A DNA stretch of 64,000 bases from assembly GCA_928212115.1 (NCBI GenBank), contig CAKMRJ010005523.1, positions 252,143,044 to 252,207,043 on the forward strand. The letters are read 5' to 3'. The notes beneath the pieces were generated by a model. It was given only the letters and a program-made list of their open reading frames with translations. It was not told the DNA's origin and did no database searches. This document shows, in pieces, positions 22,382-34,718 of the stretch. This stretch comes from Lactuca virosa. Its lineage: Eukaryota; Streptophyta; Magnoliopsida; Asterales; Asteraceae. A program made the position numbers and the translations under genes. Positions within the stretch are counted from its first letter, which is position 1; each line of letters opens with the position of its first letter.

Positions 22382-23337
22382 ATGGCACAAACTTACTCTT
22401 TAAATATATCTAGCAGTGTTGGACGTTCCAATAGAGCTCCAATACCCGTTGCAAGTGAATATCATCACTGGTCTCAACGTATGGAAAGATATTTAAAAAT
22501 ACTAGATAAAGAAGTCTGGAGATCCGTTGAAAAAGGACCACATGTACGTATCCTTACTCCCATTGTCGTCGATGACGCTCAATTCAGACTTGGAGGTGGT
22601 CAAGTAGCCATGACCATACCTAACAACGATGACATAAGCAAGATGGAGAAAGATAAAATTGCTTTCTATGAAATCTCTTGTGGAATTCCACCCGACAGTT
22701 TTGATCTTATCATCAACTGTAAATCGACAAAAGAATTTTGGGATGTTCTTAAAAATATTTATGAAGGTACAGGGCAAGCTTAATACAAAAGCTGACAACT
22801 GCTCTAAACGAGTTCAACAACTTTAAAGCTCTTACTGGTGAAAGTCTCCATGACTCCTTCAAAAGATTCAACCTCATCGTCACCAAACTCTCGAATGTAG
22901 GAATCACTCGTAGTGATCATGAAACAAATCTACAGTTTCTAAATGGCCTGGGAAAACAGTGGACAATGGAGAAGATGATAGTTCAAGGTGATAGAAAAAT
23001 CAAAACTCTTTCGTTGTATAAACTCTACGGTGAACTGCAAGCTCGGGGGTCTACGGTGATGAAGGATTGCATGGATCTAGGCGGACCACTCGCCTTAGTC
23101 ACTCATTCACCGCAGACTACCATCCCATCTCATCAGTATCATCATACCATAAAAACACCATATCAAAATTCATATGACGACACACTATAGTCATATGAAA
23201 CAGAAATGCAAGACGAAGATGAAGAAGCTTTTCAACACGCATTAGCCCTTGTTAGCCAACAGTTCAACAGACTCCCTCCTCTCAACTACCATAAAAACCA
23301 ACACATTACAAGACCTCCGTTTAACCGCAATTAACGT
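22382..23337 (+). pseudogene. Copia B gag, N-terminal and capsid region
   Basis: The frame opens with ATG at 22382 (MAQTYSLNISSS) and runs 133 codons to a stop at 22783. The reading resumes after a frame change through KALTGESLHDSFKRFNLIV, QFLNGLGKQWTM and LGGPLALV, the usual copia capsid (UBN2-type) motifs. The EYHHWSQRMERYL motif near residue 30 is the N-terminal gag signature. The product would form the virus-like particle shell. At least one stop and one frame change separate the parts. The equivalent region of copia E is 50989-51660. Confidence 0.85.
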
Positions 23338-23427
23338 CCTCAAAACAACTCCCCTCAAAACTATCCTCAGTCTTCTAGATATCCTAGAAATCCATCCTAT
23401 CAACGCCAGTCTCAAAACACACCGCTA

Positions 23428-24321
23428 ATGATCTCACATTCCCCTGCAACATCAAAAGAAGAAAAATATTCAGATACCACAGAAGATACAGAAGAGAAAA
23501 AGGAAGGAGTTCTCATATGCCACAAATGTCACAAAGAAAATCATTTTGCTAGAGACTACAAAGCCAATTTCATAAAAGACAAAGCACTCTACCTTAGAAT
23601 GGCTCAAGAAGCTGAAGATAAGGAGAAGATTTAGAAAGCCTTTGTGGCACAAGTAAGAAGAGATCATTAAGTTTGGTCTTCAGGAGACGAAGATGAAGAC
23701 AATGACAACAAAAGGAAAAGAGGAAAGCTATGTCTAGTTGCAAAGCAGAACACTAAAGAGATGAAGAAAAACTACTGCTTCATGGCATAGGAAGGAACCA
23801 TCAGCATCATTGAAAAGGTAAAGCTTATGATTCAGTCAAATAATTACAACATGCATGACTGTGAACCATATCTTGTACAAATTACTCAAACGTGTGCTGA
23901 AGTCTTTTCAGATTACAACAAGGTCTTAGATGAAAAGAACATAGCGACCCAAGAGCTATACCACTTGAGAGGAAGAATAGAAGACAAAAAGGTTAAATTC
24001 ATCATGTTAGAAGCAGATTTGAAACTAGAAAAGGATGCTAAATTACTTAGTGAAACTCAATTAGACATTGCTTTTAATCAACGGGATCTAGCCCGAAATG
24101 TTCCACAATCCTCAGGACTCTCTGAAAATATGCAATCCTCAGGACTCTCTGAAAATATGCAATCCATACCAGTCATTGGATCGATATACCCTGGCTCAAG
24201 ATCTGACTTGGACGAAGAAATCATTATGGATAAACAAAAAGAGTCCCCAAAGCCAAATATCCCACGAAATGTGAGTATTGCATACACTACGGTATCTCAC
24301 TCAACACAAGTCTCACCGTAG
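23428..24321 (+). pseudogene. Copia B gag C-terminus with damaged zinc knuckle and coiled coil
   Basis: CHKCHKENHFARDY is a zinc knuckle in which the fourth ligand, normally cysteine, is tyrosine. It is followed by an acidic, serine-rich stretch and a coiled-coil-like helix (YHLRGRIEDKKVKFIMLEADLKLEKDAKLL) near 23960-24060. A 9-codon unit (SSGLSENMQ) is duplicated at 24107-24165. Stops at 23634, around 23670 and 23790 break the frame. Copia E has the same order (knuckle, acid stretch, helix) with an intact knuckle. Confidence 0.75.
24107..24165. repeat. 27-bp tandem duplication in copia B gag
   Basis: Two exact copies of a 27-bp unit beginning atcctcaggactctctg. They encode SSGLSENMQ twice in frame. 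Confidence 0.85.
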
Positions 24322-24329
24322 ACTTCTGG

Positions 24330-25008
24330 TAAATCCATCACTAAGATACAAACTCTTCCCCACGGAGTAAGAACAGAAAAATTCGAGACTGGACAATGCT
24401 CAAAATGTCAAGAACTCTACAGCTCCGATAATTCCTCTCCTAGACCCATAACAAAGTCCAGACTCTTTAAAGTCCAAAGACCTAAACCGGACAAATGTTT
24501 TCAAAATAACTTTGCACAAGAACCTTCTAACCAAAACCAAATCAAATTCTATGCAGAAGTTAAATAAGGAACAAAAAATCACAAGTCCCAAAAGGACTCA
24601 AAGTCACAAAAGGACTGAAAATCCCAAGACTGTCTTGTAAAAAAAAAACTGACCAAAAACTCAAGGCATTAATGGTTGATAACACTCCTGTTATCAATCA
24701 AAAGGACAAAGAAAAGGCCGAAATAAACCTGAATCTGGCAAAACATTTAGTTTATTTTCCTAAATCAAAACCCAGACAAATAATTTGGATAAATGAAAAG
24801 AAATTAACCATTGGTGCTTATCCACCTGTTAAGAAGCCTGCCATGAAACCCAAAAAGAAGAACCTTGATTCAAAAAGGATATGGATTAAGAAGAAAAAAA
24901 CAACACATCATCAAAAGTCACAACTAAACCACACACTGCATATGTTCAATCTTATTATGGTGTTGTGGTCATCAAACAGATTTGGGTGCCCAAATTAACT
25001 AACTGATA
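24330..25008 (+). pseudogene. Copia B gag-protease linker (degenerate)
   Basis: A lysine-rich stretch (24672-24998) ends with the tryptophan-valine-proline-lysine motif QIWVPKL, which in copia polyproteins lies just before the protease. The part 24330-24670 is out of frame and unreadable. No separate gene is implied. Confidence 0.55.
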
Positions 25009-26397
25009 ATGCAGGCAATGTGCGAGGAGGATCATGAAACAGAATGGTTGATAGATAGCGCCTGCTACTTGCACATGACAGGAAGGTTGGAATACCTTCA
25101 TGACTTTAAGGTAGTCACAAATGGTGGTCGCGTAACTTTTGGAAATGATGCAAATGGAACCATTCGAGGATATGGTGTCCTAACAAATGGAAACTTCTCA
25201 ATTCAAAGAGTTGCCTATGTTGAAGGGTTAAAACACAATCTCATTAGTGTTGGGCAACTCTGCAGAGCTAGTCATCGCGTTGAATTTGATGACGAATACA
25301 ACTACATAATGATGAAAGATAGATCACGGTGTCTAATCAAATCAAAAACTACTAGAACAATGTTCCCATTAGACATATCTCTAGTCATCGGTAAACCACA
25401 ACTGTATTTTCTGTCAAAATCCGTCTCCCAGGTCAGCTGGATATGGCACAGTAAGCTTGCTCACCTCAATTTTCGATACATCATCAACTTGGTTACTGGA
25501 GAGATGGTGCACGGATTGCCTCTTCTCAAATTTGACAATGACACTTTATGCCATGCATGTCAATGTGGAAAGAAAACCAAGGGAAGTCATCCTTTGATAC
25601 TTGATTCTTCCATCATTGAACCTTTGGAGTTGCTTCATATTGACCTCTGTGGTCCCTCAACGATGGCAAGCCTATATCATAAGAAGTACATTCTGGTCAT
25701 AGTCAACGATTACACTCATTTCACATGGGTGTTTTTCTTAAGACTAAAATCAGAAACACCGCAGACCTTGATCAACTTCATCAAGGAAATTGAATTACAA
25801 ATCAAGCTTCCCATTCGAAGAATCCGAAGTGACAACGGAACTGAATTTACAAATTGATTGCTTAATGACTTCCTAGTGTCAAAAGGCATTAATCATAACT
25901 TCCCAGCTCCTTACATACCGTAGCATAATAGCGTGGTAGAAAGAAGAAATAGAACTCTAGTAGAAGTTGTCAGGTCAATGCTCAACTTTGCAAATCTACC
26001 TCTCTACTTTTGGCGAGAAGCAGTCTTAACAGCATGCTTTGTACAAAATCGGAGCATCATCAACAAACGACTCAACAAGACTTCATATGAAGGTTTGAAC
26101 AATCGTAAACCAAATGTTTGTTTCTTTCACATTTTTGGTTGTAGGTGTTTTGTAGTCAACAACAAAGAGCATCTAAGCAAAGTTGCACCTAAATCGGAAG
26201 AAGGGATATTTTTGGGATATTCAACAAACAAAGTAGCATACAGAGTTCTAATTCAAAGAACACGAATCATAGAAGAAAGCTTTGATGTGAAATGTGATGA
26301 TTTCTATGTCTGGAAGACCACTATTCTCAATGAAACAAATTTTATCATGGAGAATGACATACTAATTGAATTCGGACCTCTCAACATCGTAGGGTAA
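25009..26397 (+). pseudogene. Copia B protease and integrase
   Basis: The frame opens with the protease segment EWLIDSACYLHMTG, where the family has Asp-Ser-Gly; here the glycine is alanine. Next come the pre-integrase HLNF region (WHSKLAHLNF) with its zinc-binding CHACQCGKKTKG, then the integrase core: LHIDLCGPS (first Asp), IRRIRSDNGTEF (second Asp). A TGA at 25855-25857 interrupts. The reading resumes with VVERRNRTLVE (catalytic Glu) and the C-terminal FGCRCFVV and EGIFLGYS motifs to 26397. All three catalytic acids of integrase are present. The protease change and the stop argue against function. Confidence 0.88.
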
Positions 26398-26399
26398 AT

Positions 26400-26461
26400 G
26401 ACATACTAATTAAATTTTATCATGGAGAATGACATACTAATTAAATTTTATCATGGAGAAG
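26400..26461. repeat. 31-bp tandem duplication in copia B
   Basis: Two copies of gacatactaattaaatttt(atcatggagaat) in tandem, with a third diverged copy just upstream (26338-26370, where the sequence codes for the end of integrase). It marks the break between integrase and the acidic linker before RT. Confidence 0.75.
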
Positions 26462-27085
26462 GCAATTATGAAACAATCTTCGATCCTCCAGAAACTGCAA
26501 GACTTTCCGAAGTCTTAATCTCTCCTTCTGCATAATTACAACATACTGAAGACTCTGGTCCTTCAGTATCTGAAGACTCTTCAAATATGACTTCCACCTC
26601 TCCGGTTGAGGGGGAAAGTAATCCATCAATTCCTATAACAATCCCAACCATCGAGGTTCCAGTCATAGATGAAGCAATCCTAGTTGTCAACAAGTATAAT
26701 AAAAGGAGTTCTGAAGAATCCGAAGACTCAGAAGAAGATGTAGAAGAGATAGTGGCTGATGAAGTTCCCATAGTTCCCTTCACTAACAATGCTTCAATCC
26801 AGGGGGAACCATCAACTTTTCAGGGGCAACCTTCCCCTTCAACAGAGTAAATCATTCAAGATCAATCCACATGATGTTCTCAGACTGAAGAGGAACAAGT
26901 ACAAGACATTCAAAGAAAAACTCATCCCAAAGTTGAAGACATTCCATCAAATGCAAATGTTGATCATCATTCAGGACTACACATCTGGAAAAGAAATCAT
27001 CCCCATGACCAGATAATAGGGAGTCCTTCTACAGGTATACGCACTCGCTCTTCTGATGATTTAACTAAACATTGTCATTATGTAG
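26462..27085 (+). pseudogene. Copia B integrase-RT linker, acidic and serine-rich
   Basis: The readable part (26587-26850) is rich in Ser, Glu and Asp (RSSEESEDSEEDVEEIVADE), as is usual in the variable spacer between copia integrase and RT. No domain is visible. The equivalent of copia E at 55680-56290 has the same character. Confidence 0.5.
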
Positions 27086-27089
27086 CTTT

Positions 27090-28640
27090 CATGTCCTCTA
27101 CGTAACCCATAACCATCAAAGATGCTCTTCTGGACCACGACTGGATTGTTGCAATGCAAGAAGAGCTTGTTGAATTTGAAAGAAACAAGGACTGGAATCT
27201 AGTCCCCAAACCAAAAGGGCATACCGTAGTTGGAACTCGTTGGGTATTTCGCAACAAATTGGATGACTCAGGTATGGTTATCAGAAACAAAGCCCGACTT
27301 GTAGCAAAGGGTTATAGCCAATTGGAAGGAATTGAATATGACGAAACATATGCTCCAGTTGCAAGGCTAGAGGCCATATGCATCTTAATGGCATATGCGG
27401 CATACAAAAATGTCAAAGTACATCAAATGGATGTAAAAAGTACCTTCCTCAATGGAGAACTGAAAGAAGAGGTATACTTAGAGCAACCTCTCGGTTTCTT
27501 GATCTTCGTTATCATTGCTACAAATTCGAGAAAGCCGTGTATGGCTTGAAGCAGGCACCAAAAGCTTGGTATGAAACTCTTTCTAAGTTTCTTATCAAAT
27601 ATGGACACAAGTGTGGGGTCATTGATCCTACCCTCTTTCGACGTTTAAGTGAAAAGAATTTAATGCTGGTACAAATCTACGTGGATGACATTATTTTCGG
27701 TTAATTTGATCAAGTTATGGTATACGACTTCACCAAGCTCATGACTAGTAAATTTCAAATGAGCATGAATAGAGAGATTAACTTCTTTCTTGGTCTTCAA
27801 ATCAAGCAAGTCCCTCAAGGAATCTCCATTCATCAGCAAAAGTATATTGCAGACTTGTTAAAGAAATATTCAATCGATAACTGCTCCTCGGTAAAGGTTC
27901 CTATGGCCTTCGGCTTTAAGATTGCCGCAGACTCCACCAGAGAGTCAGTTGATCCAAAAGTATATCGAGGAATGATTGGTTCTCTACTATACCTAACTGC
28001 AAGTAGAACGAACATAGTCTTTGCAACAGGTTTGTGTGCCAGATATCAAGCTGATCCTAAGATGTCGCATCTAAATGCAGTCTAACAAATTTTCAGATAC
28101 CTCAAAGGATCAAAAGCTTTTGGTCTCTGGTACCCATCAGGAAATGACTTCAGTCTGAAAGCCTTTACAGACTCAGACCATGCAGGTTGTCGATTATACC
28201 GCAAGAGAACTTTCGAAGGATGTCAATTCCTTGGTGGAAGACTGGTGAATTGGTCTTCAAGAAAACAAAACTCTGTCTCACTCTCCACCGCAGAGGCAAA
28301 ATACATTGTCGTAGTAAGTTTTTGTTCACAGGTCCTCTGGATGAAAACTCAACTCATGGATTATGGCTATTGAATGTTACGAAAACCAATTTATTGTGAT
28401 TCAGAGAGCAATCGCTATATCACACAATCCAATTCAACACAAACACGAAGCACACTGAACTACGATATCCTTTTCTCAAAGATCGGATCTTAAAAGCTAA
28501 CATCGAACTTATTTTTGTTCCATCGCATGAAGAAATTGTAGATGTTTTCAGAAAAGCACTTGATTCCACTAAACTTAATGGTTTCTTGGAAATGCTAGGA
28601 ATGATGAATCCTGATCCTCGGTTCTTCTTAAAAGGATAAA
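27090..28640 (+). pseudogene. Copia B reverse transcriptase and RNase H
   Basis: RT begins around 27120 ([19 protein letters not shown]) and continues through [22 protein letters not shown] and [17 protein letters not shown] frameshift near 27500 leads to [16 protein letters not shown] and the catalytic YVDDIIFG, followed at once by a TAA. The fingers-palm reading resumes at 27717 (FFLGLQIKQ, IGSLLYLTASR). RNase H (28085-28640) shows FTDSDHAGC and STAEAKYI, where the family normally has STAEAEY, so a catalytic glutamate is lysine. Several frame changes follow. The enzyme would copy element RNA; this copy is inactive. Confidence 0.87.
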
Positions 28641-29557
28641 ACGTGAAGACCTCTGGTCTTCACATCTAACACATAGATTTGCCTCATTCACCTCGTTATC
28701 TGGTCTTTGAAGGAGATGTATTTGTCCATGATAAATTTTGTATTCCCTTTTAAGATTAACTCCTGAGCACAGATCTCATAAATGCCTCCTCGGTATCCTC
28801 TGCTTACCGAAGAGTATTTATGATTTATGTACTCTCCGGGTCACTTTATTATTTTTATATCTAACCTCGTGATCAAGTCTCTCTGTAGTACTCAAGATAC
28901 CGAAGTCCTAATCGATTTCACTGTAGTTCTTTCCTTTCAAGAACATGAAGTCTGTTTTTCCTGTTTGGCAATAAATAAATTTTTTAAGTGTGCTATTTAA
29001 TGAAGTGGAACATTTAATTTTTACAAAGGAATGTTTTTATTCCATTTATTAAATATGTTTGTCAGACTTAACGATAACTTTTCAAAAACCAATCCATTTC
29101 CCTTTAAAGTAAAATAAAAAGAGATTTTCCGTTTTTAATAAAGATTCACCAAAACCCAAATTGAGGTGACTGTTCAAACCCTTACCGCCAAGACACACTT
29201 TTTCAAAATGTTTTTACCCACGTCTCTGACAGTTACCTATACATCTCTACCCACGATTACCCATTTTATCATTCCATCCATTTAATGCTCCCACTTAGCA
29301 TTTAATGCGGGTCTTTTCTGGATTTCTTTTCTTAATTTAATTATTTTTAAACCGGATAAAAACCATCTACCTTCTTGGTTACAACTGTAAAAAGAAACAG
29401 TTTACCCAATTGAATATATTTTCAAATATGATGGTATAAATCCCTTCTTCTTCTTTACAAGAAAGGTTTTATGCGTTCTGATTCTCTAACGATCTTTCTC
29501 TCTATCTTCTTGCACAAAAACTTCCGGCAAGTTCTTCAAATCTTTTTTCAATCAACA
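28641..29557 (+). other. Copia B spacer between pol and third ORF
   Basis: About 0.9 kb of AT-rich sequence with no reading frame of note on either strand. The analogous spacer of copia E is about 2 kb (57879-59862). I see no promoter that I could defend. Confidence 0.5.
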
Positions 29558-32500
29558 ATGGTGAAATTAGGCATTTCCAAGAAACAAGCAAAACCAACCA
29601 GTTCGACATCCACTGTGAAAACCCCAGGACCGACGATTGCTTCGAGCAATTATCGAGGAATCTTTCAAGATCATGACTTTTAAGATGAATCGATCAAGAT
29701 CATGAACAGATACATGGAGAAAACGTTGCTCTTCAACGCATTCAACTCAGTGGTTGACATTGTTCCTCTACCTTTGCTATTCAAATGTGTTTTCTCTGCC
29801 TACCGACCAATCGATGACCCTGAAATCATCAACTTCATTCTCGCTGATGATTCGACGACGACGCTCACCAAGGCCAAATTCCTTGATGTGATCAATCTCT
29901 GGGTACCCCAAACACTATCTTTAAGAGCCCTTAAAATGAAGAAGTGTTAAAAGCCCTATATCGGATGGGATATCAGTCCAAATTGAAATGGGTTGCCAAT
30001 TTCAAAAAGGCAAAACTTCTAGCAGTGTGGCAATTCATGTGTCGCTGTCTTATTCGATGCCTTTCCGGCAGAACCAGCGGCACAGAGCCCATGAGAAAGC
30101 AAATTTTGGATCTACTATGGAGCATCTTCATCGGCGAACCAGTGGATTTTGGGTGAATCTTATGGGACGACTTCTTGACCTATGTTGGAAGGAATGAACC
30201 AAGACCGGGCCTCACCGAAGTCACCTCGGCCTACTTCTGGTCTCTCTGCATCAAAGATCTTCATGTCGCAGCCAACATCAGTCTAGACGCAACCATCAAC
30301 CACTTCGTCTACCGTGAACTTAAAAGGTACTCTCTTCCCAAAGATCAATCTGTCCTCGGTCCAATTAGATAACTTCCTTTACATATCTTGACCGAAATAG
30401 GACTAATCACCCAATTGGTCTGTGACCATATGGAGGCTACGAACGATGTACCACCATATCGTTCTACCCCGCCTTCCCCTCTTCCTAAAACCATTGACCC
30501 TGTCACTGCACCAAAAGGAAATCGAAACAAACGTATTGCTAGAAAGAAAACCTCTAAAGATGCTGCAAAAACTAAAACAAAGAGGAAAAGGTCTGCGGTG
30601 ACTAGACCGTCTATCGAGGTTCATCCAACATCCGAACCTCAGCATACTGCAGACCCTTTACATGAAGAAGAACTTGAAGACTCTCAACCTCTACAAAGGA
30701 AGAGAAGAGCTTCTAAGACCTCCCCCACTCGCCAAAAGCGTCACAAGGCCCATACCGGAGACTCTCAACAGTCTTCGGTAGCCATTGGACTCAACATTGA
30801 GTCACCTAAAAAGACCCCATCCATCCACTCCGGTTCATCAAGTGAATCAGTTTCAGAACGTTCGATTGGAGACAGAATCCAATCGGGATTCCAAGTGGAT
30901 CCTGATGTCGATCAACCTCCCAAGGTCTCCGAAAGCAAACAAAGGCACATATTTACCCTACAGGAGCTGAACTCCATTTTTTTTCTTCACTTACACATAC
31001 ACATCAAACACAAACTGAATCGTGGGGTCCTTTTTCAGTGACCCTAGCTAGAACATATCTGAGGCTAGACTTGGTTTTAGACCAAGGAGACCAAGGAAGA
31101 TCTAGAAATCCTATACCGCCTACATTACTATCAAATGGATTAGGCACGGGGAGCCTCATTGGGCAAGGAATCGTGAACCCGGGGGACACCTCGGTGGTAA
31201 CTGGTACAGATTCTCATGTTTCACGTGACAGTTGGACGAACTACATACCAGACTCTAACGCAGACCTCCAAAAGTTTGAAGCTTATAAACGAGCAATCAG
31301 AGCAAGGAAGGAGCAATCCTTGCTGGTCCAACAAAAGAGAGAAGAAGCCAATCGTCAAGTGGCCTCATACTTATCTTCAAAAATCGTCAACATGAAGAAA
31401 GCTCATGATCTGATCCAAACAAGAGCTTCGATGGCAATGATGGAAGAAATTGTCCGTAAAGCTCACATCGGAGAAGGGGCTCAGGCTGTAGGTGCCCAAC
31501 CTACCTCTCCTCCTCCATCATCTTCATCAACACCAAAGGGATCATTCCAAGGGAGTACCAAAGTGCGACTCAGCACCGATCCACTTCTTGATTAGGACGA
31601 CAATAATTATACCGAGGTGAACAAGGAACCAGTTGCCCAAGACTTTCCTATGTTCATTGACCTTGAAGAATCCAATGGATCCCAACTCTCTACCTCCAAA
31701 ATCAAGGAGAAGAAAAAAAGAAGAAAAAGAAGCACATCATAAAAAGGAAAGAATTTCTTGATTTCCAAAGTAAAATAGATCAAATTCTTTCTGCAGTTCA
31801 AACATCTCAACAACCACCCCAATCCACAACTCCACCACCACAGACTCCGCCTCCCTCAGTGCTTCAATCGCTTGAAGAGCGAATTCTTTAAACTGAGGCC
31901 CGAGAAAAGCTTACCGCCCAACAACTACTTCTGAAGATTGAACTAGGACTTAAGGCTCTTGATGAACAAAGGAAAAAGGATCATGAACAATTTTTGTAGA
32001 AGGAAGAAGATTTCATCACCGCAGTCAAAGCTCTCAAGGAACAACTCCAAAAGGTAATCGAAGAGCAACAACATAAGACCACTCAACTGATTAATGCAAC
32101 TCATGATGCCTATGAAGCAGGATACATAGAGCTTCAAGAAACAATCAGAGGTCTTCGGTGCTCGGTCACAGCAAAGGAAACACTGACTGAAACTCTTACC
32201 GCCAGTAAAGATCTTTCTCAGTACGTCTCCCTAATGACAACAAATGACATTAACAGGAGAGCAGTGTTCTAATTTACCAAGGTTATCTCCAAGCTGGACG
32301 AACTGAAAACTTTGTTTGATGAGAAAGCGAAGCCTTCTTCCTCAAAAGGGGGGAAATCAAATATAGTGGAAATCACCACTACCGAAGAAAGCTCTAAATC
32401 CCCCTCTCCCCAAAGTCACAAATCCCCATTGCATCAATCTCCAGCTCAATCTCCTCCAAAATCCCCTGAAAAGCCAACCGAAGAGGAGATTATGTCCTCT

Positions 32501-33364
32501 GATCACTCAAACGAATCCCCGACCACAAGGAAAAAGAAAAAAGACTAGAGAGCTGCCGAACTAGCTGACGAAATCTGGCATGTTCAGGGAGTCGACAAAA
32601 ACTTTGATGAATCACTTATCAACTCATGGATAAATCCATACCGCGGACTTCTAGACGAAGACTATGTTCCTCATCTCACCTACTCCCCTCAAGCGAAAAC
32701 ATGTATTGGGACATTCCTTTGTCCCCAAATGGGAAATTCTATAAGGTGTTTGAAGACTTTGATCTGCGGATTCCTGATTACAGAAGACTGCCCACGGAGT
32801 TCGAGAGGTTAACTCTTTTTCACAACAAGCACGGGAAATCAGCTGTGAACGAGATCTGGTCAAATGAAACATCGGAGGCTGTCACCAACTACAAGCCAAT
32901 ATCATTTCTCAAAGATCAATTCTTCCAATATACTCTAGTGCGTTTTGGCAAAGAGTATTACAAACGCAGGCTAACTTTCCAAAGATGAATCTCGAAGAGT
33001 TGTTCTTAATTGCAAAATTCTTTAGTCACAAGATTGAAAAATGTCATAAAATGAAGATCCTTACCTAAGGGTTTGCACCTATCTTTGGTCCCTGCTTGGT
33101 GACTTTGCCATTATTGATGCCGAGATTCATCCGGTGTTACAGGAAAAACTAGAACTTCCACCTCTCGAACCCCAACACTTCATCACCGAAGGCATACAAG
33201 AACTGATTCTAGGAGCTACCAACAATCCAGACCTTGTCATTATTTCTCGTACAGCCAAGGGAGCTCCAAAAAAACTTTCTCCCTACTCGATCCTTCCATC
33301 ATTGAAGCAAGAAACATCTAGAAGACATCCTTCTGCTGACCAAAAAATCCAATTACACAACTGA
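29558..33364 (+). pseudogene. Copia B third ORF (homologue of the 1018-codon ORF of copia E), broken
   Basis: The reading starts at ATG 29558 (MVKLGISKKQ) and is recognisable in pieces at 29558-29682, 29702-29950, 29944-30156, 30175-30372, 30388-31041, 31038-31595, 32312-32548, 32626-32988 and 33134-33364. The piece at 29944-30156 (YRMGYQSKLKWVANFKKAKL, then CLSGRTSG) aligns by eye with residues 125-170 of the copia E ORF. A lysine-rich, proline/serine-rich middle follows, then a helical region. At least eight frame changes or stops separate the pieces. No signal peptide or membrane segment is seen. Function is unknown. Confidence 0.78.
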
Positions 33365-33481
33365 GGAGGTTAAGCATGAAATTCAAAGAAGAATCAACAG
33401 GATATTCCAAGTTAGAGTTTTTTGGTGGATCGTGATCAAGTTCTTCAAACTCAACAAGTAAAAGGTGAAATTTGCGAGGTC

Positions 33482-33495
33482 ACTTAGGGGGAAAT
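33482..33495 (+). promoter_or_regulatory. Copia B polypurine tract
   Basis: TTAGGGGGAAAT lies directly before TGTTAAG, the start of the 3' LTR. It has the usual position and composition for priming plus-strand DNA. Confidence 0.8.
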
Positions 33496-34117
33496 TGTTA
33501 AGAAATAAAGTAACCCTCGGCAGCTGATGTGTGTAAACAATATCATAGAGTAGATGATTCAAAGGAACCGAAGAGGAGATAAGGCTTACCGAAGAGCCTT
33601 GTATGTTGTTGACCTGTACCATAGAGGAAAAGTCTACCTGAGTATAAAGATGTTGTTTTGCATTTTCAGTGATAAAACAATGATCAACTTTATACTGACA
33701 TTTCTTGGTATACTACACAAATCAGTCATGGGTAGTAGGGCCGCCCAAGCTACTCATATTTTTTACTTTAATATGTATTGTTTTGTCCTATAAATAGATG
33801 ATCTTGTTGATCAATCTATTAAGGCTCTCCACTTCCAATATCTTTTCTGTGTAATCGTTATATTAATATAGAACTCTCTTTATCAATATTATCTTTCATA
33901 TTTAGTTGTTCATCACTTTCTAACCTGGTCTTGAATGCAAGTCTTTTTTACGATTCAACTAAAGTGTCATTTACTTGCTTATATTTTAAGTAAACTTGTT
34001 GCTATATCTCTTCCTTATTATTCTGCAATCTAGTTATTGTTGAGCTTCATTAAAAGATCCATTAATTCCGCACTTATCTCAATATCATTCAAAGATTAAC
34101 CTATTTTTTTTTCAACA
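33496..34117 (+). mobile_element. Copia B 3' LTR
   Basis: The 622-bp LTR starts TGTTAAGAAATAAAG and ends TTTTTTTCAACA. It pairs with 21641-22259. A TATA box TATAAATA lies at 33789-33796. By eye about 44 positions differ from the 5' LTR. Confidence 0.93.
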
Positions 34118-34122
34118 AGACT
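34118..34122. repeat. Target site duplication AGACT (right copy, copia B)
   Basis: AGACT follows the CAACA end of the 3' LTR and equals 21636-21640. Copia A RT resumes here on the minus strand. Confidence 0.92.
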
Positions 34123-34718
34123 TCTTCTTGAAGATTTCCATGTAGAAAGGCAGTCTTGACGTCCATTTTGTAGACTTTGAAGTTCTTGAAGGAGGCAAAA
34201 GCTAGGAACAGACGGATAGCTTGAAGTCTTGCAACAGGAGCAAACGTTTCATCATAGTCTAACCCTTCAAGCTGACAGAACCCTTGAGCCACAAGCCTAG
34301 CTTTGTTTCTTATGACAAATCCATCTTCATCCATTTTGTTCCTGAAAACCCAACGAGTGTCAATGATAGTCTTTCCTTGAGGTTTGGGAACAAGAGTCGA
34401 CACACGATGAAGTTCGAATTCATTCAGCTCATCCTGCATGGCTTTAATCCGGTCAGCTTCTTTCAAGGGATAAGTGATGTTTTTTGGTTCAATCATTGAG
34501 ACGAAGTTTACAAACAAGTAAAAGTTGCTGCTGACTCTACTACAAGTGAGAATCACAGAATTTACATCTCCAATGATTTGGGATTCAGGATGATCTCGAA
34601 GGATTCTTGGAGAACAACTTTCATTTTCATTGATTTGGGCAGAGTCTTCCTGATTGGATGGTTCACCTTCTTTAGGGATAACAAGCTGATCTTCAGAAAT
34701 AGGTTGTGAATTTATTAA
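34118..34718 (-). pseudogene. Copia A reverse transcriptase, N-terminal half
   Basis: The minus strand encodes [58 protein letters not shown] and [16 protein letters not shown], the fingers and first palm motifs of copia RT. The frame is cut by copia B exactly where 21640 ends, and the two halves join across the AGACT duplication. The stretch 34557-34718 is the poorly conserved linker. Confidence 0.88.

Larger units (their letters stand above)
21641..34117 (+). mobile_element. Copia B: full-length decayed Ty1/copia element with third ORF (12.5 kb)
   Basis: The element has paired LTRs (21641-22259 and 33496-34117), a tRNA-Met-type primer binding site, gag, protease, integrase, RT, RNase H, a long third ORF region and a polypurine tract, in the order of Ty1/copia elements. 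The duplication AGACT flanks it. The size and the extra ORF between pol and 3' LTR suit the SIRE/Maximus group. By-eye comparison of the LTRs gives about 44 differences in about 620 bp. Every coding region is interrupted, so it is not autonomous now. Confidence 0.93.
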
